A stretch of DNA of 64,000 nt from Prosthecochloris sp. (lineage in GTDB: Bacteria > Bacteroidota > Chlorobiia > Chlorobiales > Chlorobiaceae), in the NCBI GenBank assembly GCA_004028745.1, contig RAZP01000006.1, positions 1-64,000 of the forward strand. Direction: 5' to 3'. The translations under genes were made by a program, and so were the position numbers. The notes beneath the pieces are model-generated. The model saw only the letters and a list, made by a program, of their open reading frames with translations, did no database searches and was not told the DNA's origin. Below are positions 9,519-19,451 of this stretch, piece by piece (position 1 is the stretch's first letter; each line of letters begins with the position of its first letter).

Positions 9519-10070
9519 ATGCTGATGTCGATGACTATCGTCCTGCTGTTGATCATCCTTATTCTGCTTGTTGTTATTGTCGTCTTGATGTTTACTGTCT
9601 GGCCACGCCGCCAGCGTACAGGGATCGAAAAAGCTTTCAGTGCTCTGCGCCGAGAGATGGCTGAGCAGCGGGGCGATTCCATCCGGCTGATGCAGGCTAT
9701 CCGCAATGAAGTCGAGGATGCCGTTAGGGAAACGCTCGATCGGGAAATGACTACTTTTGTCAGGAGTAGCGGCCATCCTCAGACTTCTTTGCAGCGTCCC
9801 GATGCCGGAGCACCTGAGGGCAGGCTGGAAAGTACGGCGGAGGGACTTGGAGTAAATATTGGGGATACAGGGGATGCTTTCAGCTACTCCGAGCAGTTGT
9901 CGCTGTTTGAACAGCCAAAACCGATTTCACCGATTTCTTCCGTCAGGGATGAGGAGACTGGAACGGGGCCTCAGGAACCGAATACTGAAGAAATGGAAAA
10001 GATTCACATCATTATTGAGGACGATATTCCGGGTGTTGATGATATGCCGGATTTGGATGATACCAAATGA
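9519..10070 (+). CDS. Unknown single-pass membrane protein with acidic tail
   Basis: I do not recognise this 183-residue protein. The ATG at 9519 follows AGGGAG and starts a strong N-terminal membrane helix (about residues 5-28). A positive stretch WPRRQR and an amphipathic, probably coiled-coil segment (about 35-80) come next, and the tail is disordered and very acidic, ending PGVDDMPDLDD. The layout resembles the front part of RmuC-like or SMC-hinge-like membrane-anchored proteins but no catalytic domain follows. It stands alone between the transposase and the convergent cfa gene. In-frame codons upstream to 9444 lack a convincing start. Confidence 0.65.
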   Translation: MLMSMTIVLLLIILILLVVIVVLMFTVWPRRQRTGIEKAFSALRREMAEQRGDSIRLMQAIRNEVEDAVRETLDREMTTFVRSSGHPQTSLQRPDAGAPEGRLESTAEGLGVNIGDTGDAFSYSEQLSLFEQPKPISPISSVRDEETGTGPQEPNTEEMEKIHIIIEDDIPGVDDMPDLDDTK

Positions 10071-10241
10071 TGTTTCCTGCTATTTAAGGGTGTTTTTAAA
10101 GTGTTTTTAAAATAATCTTTTCGACATCACCACCTCTCCCAAAGTCGGATTTATGAAAAGCTTTTCAACGCGATGTTGAGGTTTATAATAGTGGACGATG
10201 CGCGAGAGAATGGATAATTATCAAGCATTGTGCTTTTTTTG

Positions 10242-10266
10242 TATAAATTGTTTACAACGTCCCCTC
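10242..10266. repeat. Third, solo REP-like repeat
   Basis: TATAAATTGTTTACAACGTC matches the right repeat of the RAYT unit (9360-9379) in the same orientation. It lies about 870 bases downstream with no transposase attached, just before the 3' end of cfa. Confidence 0.7.
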
Positions 10267-10289
10267 TAGGGATTGATTGAGGAAAAACT

Positions 10290-11435
10290 TTACTTGCCTT
10301 TCAAAGGCTTGTCTGCCTCTCGGCTGACATAGAAATCACCGGTTATTCCATTATTCGAGAAGAGAATCTGCCAGAGCTGGACGTTTCGGGCGCGGAATGA
10401 TCCGGCGGCGCTGAGGAGGTAGTATCTCCACATTTTATAGAAGCGTTCGTCGTAAGCATGTTTCAGGTCGGGCCAGTGGCGCTCGAAATTTTCGTGCCAT
10501 GCTTTGAGGGTTTTGTAATAGTCGTTGCCAAAAGCTTGCCAGTCTTCCATAACATGCAGTCCTTCGCTGGCGGCAGTGATCTGCTTTGCCGAAGGAAGCA
10601 TGGAGTTCGGGAAGATGTATTTGTGGGTCCATTTGTCGGTATTCATCAAGGAACGTTTGCTGCCGATCGTATGCAGGAGAAACAGTCCATCGTCTTTCAG
10701 GCATTCTGAAGTGATTTCGAAAAACTGCTGGTAGTTCTTCACCCCGACATGCTCGAACATGCCTATGGAGTAGATCCTGTCGTAACTGCTGCGAATGTCC
10801 CGGTAATCCATCAGGCTGATATCGACCGGCAGGTTTTTTTTCAGTTTTTCGGCTTTCTTTACCTGTTCACTCGATACGGTGACGCCGGTGACGCTTACGC
10901 CGTAATGTTCCGCGGCAAACCGGGCGGCTCCTCCCCAGCCGCATCCGATGTCAAGTACTTTCATGCCGGGTTCGAGCCGCAGTTTGTTGAAGATCAGCCG
11001 CAGTTTGTTTTCCTGTGCGGAATCGAGGTTGTCGGCACCTTTCCAGTAAGCACAACTGTAGAGCATGTTCCGGTCAAGCATGGCTTCGTACAGGTCGTTG
11101 CCGATGTTGTAGTGCGTTTCACCAACGTGGAAGGCTCTCGATGGGTGCTGCAGGTTGATCAGGATTCCTGCAAGGTTACTGAGAAGGCGGGTAAACTGTG
11201 AAACTTTTTTGTCGAGTTTCGCTCTGAGAACCCTGTAGAAAAACTCGTCGAGAGCATCACACTCCCACCATCCATCCATGTAGGATTCCCCGATGCCGAG
11301 ATGGGATTCCGTTATAACCCGTTTGTAGAATCGTTGATCCAGTACCCTGATATCCCAGGGATTCGGCCCGTCAATGGTTATGCCTGCCGAAGCAAGCAGG
11401 CTTTTGAGTTTTTTTTCGTAAAAGGATACCGACAT
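10290..11435 (-). CDS. cfa: Cyclopropane-fatty-acyl-phospholipid synthase
   Basis: SAM-dependent enzyme that adds a methylene group across double bonds of membrane phospholipid acyl chains. The sequence has the family markers HYNIGNDLYEAMLD, the SAM-binding VLDIGCGWGGAARFAA (about residue 165) and the catalytic region GMFEHVGVKNY. At 381 residues it is normal length. It lies 18 bases downstream of an aldo/keto reductase gene on the same strand and is probably cotranscribed with it. Confidence 0.94.
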   Translation of the reverse strand: MSVSFYEKKLKSLLASAGITIDGPNPWDIRVLDQRFYKRVITESHLGIGESYMDGWWECDALDEFFYRVLRAKLDKKVSQFTRLLSNLAGILINLQHPSRAFHVGETHYNIGNDLYEAMLDRNMLYSCAYWKGADNLDSAQENKLRLIFNKLRLEPGMKVLDIGCGWGGAARFAAEHYGVSVTGVTVSSEQVKKAEKLKKNLPVDISLMDYRDIRSSYDRIYSIGMFEHVGVKNYQQFFEITSECLKDDGLFLLHTIGSKRSLMNTDKWTHKYIFPNSMLPSAKQITAASEGLHVMEDWQAFGNDYYKTLKAWHENFERHWPDLKHAYDERFYKMWRYYLLSAAGSFRARNVQLWQILFSNNGITGDFYVSREADKPLKGK

Positions 11436-11453
11436 ATAAGCCAGGGGGTTAGG

Positions 11454-12413
11454 TTATTCAGGCATTGCGTTGATAAATTCCTCGATGGCATCGGCTTCTT
11501 CCTGAGAGAGGTTCAGCTCTGCAGCACCGATCGTTCCTTCGACTTGTTCGGCGCTGCGTCCTCCGACAATGGCTGCGGTGACGCCGGGGTGACGCAACGT
11601 CCATGCAATTGCAACTTCTCCAGGAGATGTGTCATGCTTTTTACCGATTGTTCGCAACAATTCAACCAGCTCGAGGTTATGCCCGAGGCGTGGTTCCTGG
11701 AACTCCTTGTTGTTGCGGCGCCAGTCGTTTTGCGGGAGGTTCAATGCACGTTCACGGGTCATCGCACCGGAAAGCATACCGGAGAGCATGGGTGAGTAGA
11801 CGATAACGCCGATATTGTGTTCCATGCAGTAAGGAAGGATCTCTTTTTCGATCCCTCTCCGGAGCATGGAGTAAGGGGGTTGGAGGGATTCGACGGGTGC
11901 GATCGACTGTGCTCTTTTCATCTGTTCGACATTGAAATTGGAAACGCCGATATGCTTTACCAGCCCTTCTTCTTTCAGCTCAGCCATCGTTCGCCAACCC
12001 ATCTCGATATCTTCCTCGGGGCTTGGCCAGTGAATCTGGTACAAATCTAAGGTGTTTGTTTTAAGACGCATCAGGCTGGCCTCGCACTCTCTCCAGATCG
12101 AGTCCCGTTTGAGGTTATTACTGATGTGACGGTTGCTGTCCCAGACAAGGGAGCATTTGGTAAAAATGTAGGGCTTTTCGGTCGTGCCTTCAAGTGCTTT
12201 TGCGACAAGCTCTTCCGAGTGTCCAAGACCATAAACCGCAGCGGTGTCGATCCAATTGATGCCCTTCCCAAGGGCACGCTCAATTGCTTCTACAGCATTG
12301 TTGTCGTCTTGCGGTCCCCAGCCGTGAGACCAGTTTTCTCCGCCGATTGCCCAGCTGCCGAAACCGATGGGCGTGATCTCCATACCGGTACTACCGAATC
12401 CTCGCTTTTCCAT
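11454..12413 (-). CDS. Aldo/keto reductase
   Basis: NADPH-dependent oxidoreductase of the aldo/keto reductase superfamily (319 residues). Markers are GFGSWAIGG near the start, the catalytic region IDTAAVYGLGHSEELV (Asp-Tyr), YQIHWPSPEED (His), IGVSNFNVEQM and the cofactor end AIVGGRSAEQV. The substrate cannot be told. It is the first gene of a two-gene unit with cfa. A mobile repeat element lies 44 bases upstream of its start. Confidence 0.9.
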   Translation of the reverse strand: MEKRGFGSTGMEITPIGFGSWAIGGENWSHGWGPQDDNNAVEAIERALGKGINWIDTAAVYGLGHSEELVAKALEGTTEKPYIFTKCSLVWDSNRHISNNLKRDSIWRECEASLMRLKTNTLDLYQIHWPSPEEDIEMGWRTMAELKEEGLVKHIGVSNFNVEQMKRAQSIAPVESLQPPYSMLRRGIEKEILPYCMEHNIGVIVYSPMLSGMLSGAMTRERALNLPQNDWRRNNKEFQEPRLGHNLELVELLRTIGKKHDTSPGEVAIAWTLRHPGVTAAIVGGRSAEQVEGTIGAAELNLSQEEADAIEEFINAMPE

Positions 12414-12456
12414 AAGAGGGAAGCCTGTGGTTATGCAGAGTTTCTGAGGTTCTTCA

Positions 12457-12573
12457 GGGCACCTCTATTAATTTATTCCGCGTCATGATTACTTCGTTGG
12501 TCGGATAGAAAGGGGTTTCTGTGCTCCGTCCGCTTCGTACTCATGACGCTCATGACAATTAATAGAGGTGCCT
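12457..12573. mobile_element. GGGCACC inverted-repeat element (MITE-like), copy with TTCA target duplication
   Basis: The left end GGGCACCTCTATTAATTT and right end AATTAATAGAGGTGCC are inverted copies around an inner block containing ACTTCGTTGGTCGG and GTCCG. The left flank 12453-12456 and right flank 12574-12577 both read TTCA, a 4-bp target duplication. There is no coding capacity. It lies upstream of the aldo/keto reductase gene. Confidence 0.75.
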
Positions 12574-12672
12574 TTCAGTGAAAAATATGATAATATTTCA
12601 ACAAACTCCACTCAGGTTCTGAAAAGTGTAGAGACTTGGCAGCCGAAATATCTCCCAAAGCAACTCTATTCG
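12574..12672. other. Non-coding gap between two mobile repeats
   Basis: About 100 bases with no convincing gene or signal. It contains the probable former sequence immediately downstream of prfC. Confidence 0.5.
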
Positions 12673-12960
12673 GGGCACCTCTATAAATTGTCGCAAGTCC
12701 CGATAGCATCAGGATACAAGGCGAACGGAACGCAGAAACTGGAGAGTCTCAAAAAGGCAAGCCAAAGCAAAATTGGGCTATCTGTAAAGGTAGCCCATTG
12801 CATTTGCGAGTTTAGCTAAGGTATTATTTTAAAAAAACTAACAGGATTTGAGCCATAATACACCGAATCTCCGTAAAAACAAGAAAGCTGCCTCATAATT
12901 GACTTATGAGACAGCTTCAACGAAGTAATCATGACGCGTAGCAGATTAATAGAGGTTCCC
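12673..12960. mobile_element. Composite GGGCACC element with nested insertion, ending inside prfC
   Basis: The left end GGGCACCTCTATAAATTG and right end AGATTAATAGAGGTTCCC enclose 288 bases, far longer than other copies. The usual inner blocks (GAACGGAACGCAGAAAC and CAACGAAGTAATCATGACG) are separated by about 160 extra bases. These start near TCTCA, end TGAGACAGCTT and contain two hairpins (GGGCTAtc...TAGCCC and AGCTGcCTCATAA...TTATGAGaCAGCT), suggesting a second small element inserted into the first. The flanks TTCG (left) and TCCG (right) agree in 3 of 4 bases. The right end supplies the prfC stop codon. Confidence 0.65.
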
Positions 12961-14577
12961 TCCGGTTTTGAACTCCGATGTTTCATGAAACAACACCCCT
13001 GGATAGTTTTCTTTTGCGACGTTTAGCATCCACTCGCTCTCGGCAAAGAAAACCGGGTGTCCTTCCTTGTCTTCGGCTATGACCGATGATTTGCGTCGCA
13101 GGAACTCGTCGTATTGCCCCTTGTCACCCTGGGTGATCCAGAAGGCCTTGAAGTAGCGCAGCGGCATGAAATCACATTTTGCACCGTATTCATGTTCAAG
13201 TCTGAAGCGGATAACATCGAACTGCAGTTCGCCGACGGTGCCGATAATTTTCCGGTTGCCGTGCTGCAGGAAAAGCTGGGCAACACCTTCTTCGGTAAGC
13301 TGGCGCAGGCCCTTTTCAAGCTGTTTGGCTTTGAAAGGGTCGCGGTTGATGACCTCTTTGAAAATCTCCGGAGAGAAGCTGGGGATTCCTCTGAACTGCA
13401 GTTCCTCGCCTTCGGTCAGTGTATCGCCGATTTTCAGGTTTCCGTTGTCGTAAAGCCCGATCACGTCCCCTGGCCACGCGTCTTCGATAAGGTTTTTCTC
13501 GTTGGCCATGAACTGGGTAGGGTTGGCGAAGCGCATTTTTTTCCCGAGGCGCGTGTGGTAGTAAAAGGTGTTGCGTTCGAACTTGCCTGAGCAAATTTTG
13601 AAAAATGCGGTGCGGTCACGGTGGTTCGGGTCGAGGTTGGCGTGGATTTTAAAGACAAACCCTGTCAAGGCCTTTTCCGATGCTTTGACGATCCTTTCCG
13701 ATGCTTCGCGCTCATGCGGGCGGGGGGCAATGTCCAGAAATGTTTCAAGCATTTCCCTGACACCGAAGTTGTTGACAGCACTTCCGAAAAAAACCGGAGC
13801 AAGAGAGGCTCCAAGGTAAAGTTCTTTGTTGAACGGTTCGTAGACTCCCTCGATGAGCTCGACATCTTCCCGGAGCTTGTTGACGAAAGTTTCCGGTACC
13901 CAGCGGTCGAGTTCAGGGTCATCTATCCCCTGAATTTCGATAAAGTTTTCGGTTATTTTTGTCTGATCGGGCTCGAACAGGTTGAGCTGTTTCCGGTAGA
14001 GATTGTAAACGCCCTGGAAACTCTGTCCCTGGCTGATAGGCCAGGTGAGGGGGCGCACCTGTATCTGCAATTTATCTTCGAGCTCATCGAGGATCTCGAA
14101 AGGGTTACGACCTTCACGATCCATCTTGTTCACGAAGATGATGACCGGGGTATTACGCATCCGGCATACTTCCATGAGCCGTTCGGTCTGTGCCTCAACG
14201 CCCTTGACGCTGTCAACCACGAGGATGACGCTGTCTACTGCCGTCAGGGTGCGGTATGTGTCTTCTGCAAAGTCCTTGTGACCCGGTGTGTCGAGAATGT
14301 TGACCTTTTTACCTTTGTATTCAAAGCCCATGACCGACGTTGCAACCGAGATACCGCGCTGTTTTTCGATTTCCATGAAATCGCTTGTAGCGGTTTTTTT
14401 TATCTTGTTCTGCTTGACGGCTCCGGCGGTCTTGATTGCCCCCCCGAAAAGCAGGAATTTCTCGGTAAGTGTTGTTTTGCCGGCATCGGGATGGCTGATG
14501 ATGGCAAAGGTTTTTCTTTTTTCTATCTCTTGCTCAAGATTCATTGGTCTAATCATAAATGGCTTCGCCGTTACCAT
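12946..14577 (-). CDS. prfC: Peptide chain release factor 3 with element-derived C-terminus
   Basis: GTPase that removes RF1/RF2 from ribosomes after peptide release. Motifs are G1 [13 protein letters not shown], switch region [13 protein letters not shown]3 LDTPGHKDF and G4 FVNKMDREG, followed by the RF3-specific domains. The start at 14577 gives 543 residues; the ATG at 14544 ([13 protein letters not shown]) fits the family start better and is an alternative. The natural C-terminus ends near HETSEFKTG. The last residues GNLY and the stop TAA are read from the terminal repeat of the adjacent mobile element. The change should be harmless because it only swaps the extreme tail. Confidence 0.93.
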   Translation of the reverse strand: MVTAKPFMIRPMNLEQEIEKRKTFAIISHPDAGKTTLTEKFLLFGGAIKTAGAVKQNKIKKTATSDFMEIEKQRGISVATSVMGFEYKGKKVNILDTPGHKDFAEDTYRTLTAVDSVILVVDSVKGVEAQTERLMEVCRMRNTPVIIFVNKMDREGRNPFEILDELEDKLQIQVRPLTWPISQGQSFQGVYNLYRKQLNLFEPDQTKITENFIEIQGIDDPELDRWVPETFVNKLREDVELIEGVYEPFNKELYLGASLAPVFFGSAVNNFGVREMLETFLDIAPRPHEREASERIVKASEKALTGFVFKIHANLDPNHRDRTAFFKICSGKFERNTFYYHTRLGKKMRFANPTQFMANEKNLIEDAWPGDVIGLYDNGNLKIGDTLTEGEELQFRGIPSFSPEIFKEVINRDPFKAKQLEKGLRQLTEEGVAQLFLQHGNRKIIGTVGELQFDVIRFRLEHEYGAKCDFMPLRYFKAFWITQGDKGQYDEFLRRKSSVIAEDKEGHPVFFAESEWMLNVAKENYPGVLFHETSEFKTGGNLY

Positions 14578-14777
14578 TAGCTTTTTTCATCTTTGTCTTT
14601 TGGTTTGAATGCGTTTCCGGCGAAAGAGGGCCTAAGATACAAAGCTGGCCAGGAAAAAGAAAATTCCCTTGAACCGGGCGTTTCGACCGATGCAAAGAAA
14701 CGATAACTTTTATAGAAATAAGTCTTTTATGATGCATATTTGAGGCAACAATTATTCGCTCATTAACCAAGTTGATC

Positions 14778-16430
14778 ATGCAAGTACACCCTCATGCCGG
14801 AAAGCTTCCTGAACAAAAGATGCTTGTCAACGTACCCCGGCTTGTCGGCGCATATTTCTCCATAGCTCCTGATCCCGGTGTTGCAGCCCAGCGGGTTTCT
14901 TTCGGAACATCCGGTCACAGGGGCACGTCCCTGAATGGTTCGTTTAACGAGGACCATATTCTTGCCGTAACGCAGGCAATCTGCATGTACAGAAAGAAAG
15001 AGAATATTGCCGGGCCTTTGTTTATGGGTATCGATACCCATGCGCTTTCGGAACCGGCCTTCGTTACCGTGCTCGAGGTTCTGGCTGCCAACGGTATCGA
15101 GGTGATGGTTGCGGGGGAAGAGCGGTATACACCGACCCCGGTGGTGTCTCATGCTATTCTTACCTGGAACCGGAAGAAAGAAAAGGGTGTTGCCGACGGT
15201 ATTCTCCTTACGCCTTCCCATAACCCGCCTGGTGATGGGGGGATCAAGTACAATCCTGTTCATGGCGGCCCGGCAGGCGGCGAGGCAACTTCCTGGATAG
15301 AAGACAAGGCAAATGAACTTCTTGAGCAAAAACTGAAAGAAGTCCGGAGGGTGTCTTTTGAGAAAGCGCTATCAGCTCCGACAACTCACCGTCATGACTA
15401 TCCCGGAATGTACATCGAAGATCTCGGCTCGGTGATCGATATGAATGTTATCTCAGAATCCGGGATCACTCTTGGTGTTGATCCTCTGGGAGGCGCAGGT
15501 GTGGCATACTGGGAACGGATTGCGGAAAAATATGGACTGAATCTTACGGTACTGAACAAAACTGTCGATCCGACATTCAGGTTCATGAGTGTTGACTGGG
15601 ATGGAAAAATCCGGATGGACCCTTCTTCCCGCTACACCATGCAGCCTCTGATCAGACAAAAGGACCGCTTCGATATTGCCTTTGCCTGTGACACGGACTA
15701 TGACCGCCATGGTATTGTAACCAGAAGTTCAGGGCTGTTACAACCGAACCATTTTCTTTCCGTTTGCATCGATTATCTTTTTCAGCACCGGCAGGAATGG
15801 CTGGATGGTGCCATGATCGGGAAAACCCTGGTGAGCAGCAGTATGATCGACAGGGTTGCTGCAAAGCTTGGAAGAAAGGTCTATGAGGTGCCTGTGGGGT
15901 TCAAGTGGTTTGTCGACGGGCTGTTGAGTGGTTCGTTGGGATTTGCCGGAGAGGAAAGCGCCGGGGCTTCTTTTCTTAGAAAAAATGGTGAGGTATGGAC
16001 AACGGACAAGGACGGATTTATTCCAGCACTGCTTTCGGCGGAAATAACTGCAAAAACGGGAAGTGATCCCGGTGAAGTGTACAAGGGGCTGACTTGCGAA
16101 CTGGGTGAGCCAGTGTACAGGAGGCTTGATGCTCCAGCTTCCCCGGAGGAAAAAGTAAAGTTGAAGGAGCTTTCTCCTGAAAAACTAAGCCTCGATGAAC
16201 TGGCTGGAGAAAAAATACGCGATATACTGACCAGCGCTCCGGGCAACAACGCTGCAATGGGGGGACTCAAGGTTGTCACCGGAAACGGATGGTTTGCGGC
16301 GAGACCGTCGGGAACTGAAAACATCTACAAAATCTATGCGGAAAGCTTTCTTGGGGAAGAACATCTGGAGATGATCATTTCCGAAGCACAGAATATGGTC
16401 AGTGGTGCGCTGTCAAGTGACGAGAGATGA
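14778..16430 (+). CDS. pgm: Phosphoglucomutase (alpha-D-glucose phosphate-specific)
   Basis: Interconverts glucose-1-phosphate and glucose-6-phosphate, linking glycogen and nucleotide-sugar synthesis to central metabolism. Motifs are FGTSGHRG, the phosphoserine loop LTPSHNPPGDGGIKY (about residue 145), the metal loop CDTDYDRHG, the sugar-binding GEESAGAS and the C-terminal phosphate site ARPSGTENIYK. The length (550 residues from ATG 14778) fits the bacterial Pgm of this subfamily. It is divergent from prfC with a 200-base gap. Confidence 0.94.
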   Translation: MQVHPHAGKLPEQKMLVNVPRLVGAYFSIAPDPGVAAQRVSFGTSGHRGTSLNGSFNEDHILAVTQAICMYRKKENIAGPLFMGIDTHALSEPAFVTVLEVLAANGIEVMVAGEERYTPTPVVSHAILTWNRKKEKGVADGILLTPSHNPPGDGGIKYNPVHGGPAGGEATSWIEDKANELLEQKLKEVRRVSFEKALSAPTTHRHDYPGMYIEDLGSVIDMNVISESGITLGVDPLGGAGVAYWERIAEKYGLNLTVLNKTVDPTFRFMSVDWDGKIRMDPSSRYTMQPLIRQKDRFDIAFACDTDYDRHGIVTRSSGLLQPNHFLSVCIDYLFQHRQEWLDGAMIGKTLVSSSMIDRVAAKLGRKVYEVPVGFKWFVDGLLSGSLGFAGEESAGASFLRKNGEVWTTDKDGFIPALLSAEITAKTGSDPGEVYKGLTCELGEPVYRRLDAPASPEEKVKLKELSPEKLSLDELAGEKIRDILTSAPGNNAAMGGLKVVTGNGWFAARPSGTENIYKIYAESFLGEEHLEMIISEAQNMVSGALSSDER

Positions 16431-16506
16431 GAATTAGGAATCCAGAATTCAGGAGCCATAAGCAAGTTTCTGCACTTTATTGCCTTTTTCCTATCTTTAA
16501 ATCTTT

Positions 16507-16527
16507 GTGCCGTTAAGCTTAAGGCAC
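16507..16527. promoter_or_regulatory. Near-perfect 21-bp palindrome upstream of fumC
   Basis: GTGCCGTTAAGCTTAAGGCAC is symmetric except for one displaced base. It ends 24 bases before the fumC start codon. It may be an operator or a transcript hairpin; nothing else supports a specific role. Confidence 0.35.
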
Positions 16528-16551
16528 TGAGAACTTTATTAACAAGCAATC

Positions 16552-17949
16552 ATGGAATACAGAATCGAGAAGGATACCATGGGGGAGGTGAAGGTCCCCG
16601 CCGATAAATTATGGGGAGCGCAGACCCAAAGGTCAGTAGAGAATTTTAAAATCGGTCCGTCAGGGTCAATGCCGAAAGAGATTATCGAGGCTTTCGGTTA
16701 CCTCAAAAAGGCCGCAGCGATTACCAATTGCGAACTTGGAGTGCTTCCTGAAGAGAAACGGGACGCGATCGTTTCCGTATGTGATGAGATTATCGACAGC
16801 AAGCTTGCAGATCAGTTTCCCCTGGTGGTCTGGCAGACGGGATCAGGTACGCAGTCGAATATGAATGTAAACGAAGTAGTTGCCAACCGGGCACATATGC
16901 TTGCCGGAAAAAAGCTTGGAGAGGGGGAACGGCTGCTCAACCCCAATGACGACGTCAACAAATCACAGTCATCCAACGATACGTTCCCGACAGCCATGCA
17001 TATTGCCGGGTACAAGATTATTGTCGGTAAAACCATTCCCGGGATCAGGAGGCTGCGCGACGAATTGAGGAGAAAAAGCGAGGGGATGGAAAAGGTGGTC
17101 AAGATCGGACGCACCCACTGGATGGATGCGACACCTCTTACCCTTGGTCAGGAGTTCTCCGGCTATGTCTCCCAACTCGACCATGGTATCAAAGCTATAG
17201 AAAATACCTTGCCGCATCTTGCAGAGCTTGCTCTCGGTGGCACGGCGGTCGGTACCGGCCTCAATGCTCCCAAAGGGTATGCTGAGAAAGTTGCTGAAAC
17301 CATAGCGTTGCTGACTGGTCTGCCTTTCGTGACGGCGGAAAATAAATTCGAGTCGCTTGCGACTAACGATGCTATTGTCGAGTCGCACGGTGCCTTGAAG
17401 CAGGTTGCCGTCAGCCTGATGAAAATTGCAAACGACATCAGAATGCTTGCTTCCGGTCCTCGAAGCGGTATCGGTGAAGTTATCATTCCTTCAAATGAGC
17501 CCGGATCGTCGATTATGCCGGGCAAGGTTAACCCTACGCAGGTCGAGGCGGTTACCATGGTGTGTGCGCAGGTGATGGGCAACGATGTGGCCGTCAGCAT
17601 AGGAGGTTCAAACGGTCATTTTGAGTTGAATGTGTTCAAGCCTGTCATGATCTACAACCTTTTGCAGTCGGCGGAGCTGATCGGAGACGCCTGTGTGTCC
17701 TTTGCCGAGAAATGTGTTTGCGGGATTGAGCCGAACCATCCGAGAGTAAAAGAACATCTGGAAAACTCCTTGATGCTTGTAACGGCCCTTAATCCGCATA
17801 TCGGTTATTACAAAGCAGCCGAGATTGCCAAGAAGGCACATGTTGAAGGTACGACATTGCGTGAAGCCGCTGTAGACCTTGGTCATCTGACAAGTGAGCA
17901 GTTCGATGAATGGGTGGTGCCTGCCAAAATGACCGGGAAGAAAGGTTAA
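16552..17949 (+). CDS. fumC: Fumarate hydratase, class II
   Basis: Reversible hydration of fumarate to malate; in green sulfur bacteria it runs in the reductive TCA cycle toward fumarate. The signature [13 protein letters not shown] lies near residue 320. [13 protein letters not shown] (about 98-110), [11 protein letters not shown] and [10 protein letters not shown] mark the other active-site regions. At 465 residues it is the iron-independent class II type. A mobile repeat sits 25 bases after the stop. Confidence 0.96.
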   Translation: MEYRIEKDTMGEVKVPADKLWGAQTQRSVENFKIGPSGSMPKEIIEAFGYLKKAAAITNCELGVLPEEKRDAIVSVCDEIIDSKLADQFPLVVWQTGSGTQSNMNVNEVVANRAHMLAGKKLGEGERLLNPNDDVNKSQSSNDTFPTAMHIAGYKIIVGKTIPGIRRLRDELRRKSEGMEKVVKIGRTHWMDATPLTLGQEFSGYVSQLDHGIKAIENTLPHLAELALGGTAVGTGLNAPKGYAEKVAETIALLTGLPFVTAENKFESLATNDAIVESHGALKQVAVSLMKIANDIRMLASGPRSGIGEVIIPSNEPGSSIMPGKVNPTQVEAVTMVCAQVMGNDVAVSIGGSNGHFELNVFKPVMIYNLLQSAELIGDACVSFAEKCVCGIEPNHPRVKEHLENSLMLVTALNPHIGYYKAAEIAKKAHVEGTTLREAAVDLGHLTSEQFDEWVVPAKMTGKKG

Positions 17950-17974
17950 GAAGTTTTCATGGTCACATTTTTTA

Positions 17975-18101
17975 GGGCACCTCTATTAATTAATTTGTCG
18001 TGAGTCCCGATTCCATCGGGATGCAAGGCGAACGGAGCGCAGAAACCCTCTCCTATCCGCTCAACGAAGTAATTGAAGCGCGGAATGAATTAGAGGTGCC
18101 C
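17975..18101. mobile_element. GGGCACC inverted-repeat element downstream of fumC
   Basis: The ends GGGCACCTCTATTAATTA and AATGAATTAGAGGTGCCC flank inner blocks GAACGGAGCGCAGAAACC and CAACGAAGTAATTG, in the reverse orientation to the copy at 22637. No clear target duplication is seen (TTTA against TGTT). The rest of the gap to 18340 is non-coding; it contains two TACGAGTAC units around an internal GCTTCGC segment (about 18158-18200) of unknown meaning. Confidence 0.65.
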
Positions 18102-18340
18102 TGTTCCTTTCGAAGTTCTGGCTTCTGGATAATTTTTGATTTTAACTTCCTGTCCGACTACGATTACGAGTACCGCTTCGCTGAGTACGAGTACGATATG
18201 ATAGGATTTGACAGGGCAGATCAACGATTCAATGATTCCGACCTGTCGGGATCAACACTTCCTCTTTTTTTCTTTTCTCTTTGAAAACAGGTTATTTACG
18301 GAGTAGTATCTTTCTTTTTTCACTCTATTACTGTACTACG

Positions 18341-19222
18341 ATGGGGCAAATAAAGCTTGACGACTTCAGGGTCCGGGAAGGACGAAAAGTTTCGCTGAAA
18401 AAGCTGCCGACGGATATTCCCAGAGTGTACTCTTCGAAGGAGCACTACAAGGAGATGCTGGAAGAGCATATTGGTGAGCTGAGCGAGTTGCAGCGAATAC
18501 ACTATGCAGATAACCGATACGCGGTTCTCCTGATTTTTCAGGCAATGGATGCTGCAGGAAAGGACGGCGTGATACGCCATGTCATGTCGGGAATAAACCC
18601 TCAAGGCTGCCAAGTATACAGCTTCAAACATCCCTCTCCACAGGAACTGGAACACGATTTTCTCTGGCGCACAAATTGTGCGCTTCCCGAAAGAGGACGC
18701 ATCGGTATTTTCAACCGGTCATATTATGAGGAGGTGCTCATCGTTCGGGTCCATCCCGAGATTCTCGAAGCCCAGCTGATCCCGGAGGATCTACTGGACA
18801 GCCGTGATATCTGGAAAAACCGGTTTCGTTCGATTAACAACATGGAACATCACCTGTACCATAGCGGCACCAGAATCATCAAGTTTTTTCTGCACCTATC
18901 CAAAGAAGAACAGCGCAAACGCTTTCTGCGGCGCATCGATGAGCCCGAGAAGAACTGGAAGTTCAGCATTGCGGATATTGAGGAGCGAAAGTTTTGGGAC
19001 CGGTATATGGAGGTTTACGAGGACTGTCTCAGCGAAACCAGTACAAAAAAAGCACCCTGGTACGTTGTGCCTGCCGACGACAAAAAAAACGCACGTCTTA
19101 TTGTTTCAGAAATCATCCTTAACGCATTCGAATCACTGAATATGTCCTACCCCGAAACCAGTGGAGAGCGGCATCAGGAACTCCTGAAAATCAGGGAAAT
19201 GTTAGTCTCTGAGGGAGATTAG
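18341..19222 (+). CDS. Polyphosphate kinase 2 family protein
   Basis: PPK2 enzymes transfer phosphate between polyphosphate and nucleotides (usually polyP to ADP or AMP). The Walker A region is [17 protein letters not shown] (about residue 65), followed by [16 protein letters not shown], the Walker B-side [13 protein letters not shown] and the lid-type [21 protein letters not shown]. The ATG at 18341 (MGQIKLDDF) is the family-like start; the frame is open to 18281 without a better one. At 293 residues it is a single-domain PPK2. AMP versus ADP preference cannot be assigned from inspection. Confidence 0.9.
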   Translation: MGQIKLDDFRVREGRKVSLKKLPTDIPRVYSSKEHYKEMLEEHIGELSELQRIHYADNRYAVLLIFQAMDAAGKDGVIRHVMSGINPQGCQVYSFKHPSPQELEHDFLWRTNCALPERGRIGIFNRSYYEEVLIVRVHPEILEAQLIPEDLLDSRDIWKNRFRSINNMEHHLYHSGTRIIKFFLHLSKEEQRKRFLRRIDEPEKNWKFSIADIEERKFWDRYMEVYEDCLSETSTKKAPWYVVPADDKKNARLIVSEIILNAFESLNMSYPETSGERHQELLKIREMLVSEGD

Positions 19223-19277
19223 GCCCGATCTTGCCTGCAGACTGTTGTAAGGTTCTGATCCCCCTTCGATACCTATA

Positions 19278-19451
19278 ATGTTCCGCTGCCAATTGCCGAT
19301 TATCGCTCTTTCGGGGATCGCTATTGCTACCGGAATCGGTATCAAGCAACCTGACGAGTCTCAGAGGATACTAAGCTGGGCGGGTATTTTCTCAGGGATT
19401 CTTCTAATGAGTATTGATATTTCATTTTGCTTGTTTCGAAAAATGATATGA
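19278..19451 (+). CDS. Small two-helix membrane protein, coupled to the ATP-grasp gene
   Basis: A 57-residue frame starting MFRCQLPIIALSG has two hydrophobic segments (about 6-22 and 34-53) separated by a short charged linker KQPDESQR. Its stop TGA overlaps the ATG of the next gene (ATGA), the usual sign of translational coupling. I do not recognise the family. It is probably the first gene of a two-gene unit with the ligase. Confidence 0.5.
   Translation: MFRCQLPIIALSGIAIATGIGIKQPDESQRILSWAGIFSGILLMSIDISFCLFRKMI

Noticed and set aside
12568..12819. 83-codon frame across two mobile repeats
   Set aside because: It is made largely of element sequence and has no family features or ribosome binding site.
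13621..14580. 319-codon plus-strand open frame opposite prfC
   Set aside because: It mirrors the RF3 gene on the other strand, has no recognisable domains, and has the composition of an antisense frame.
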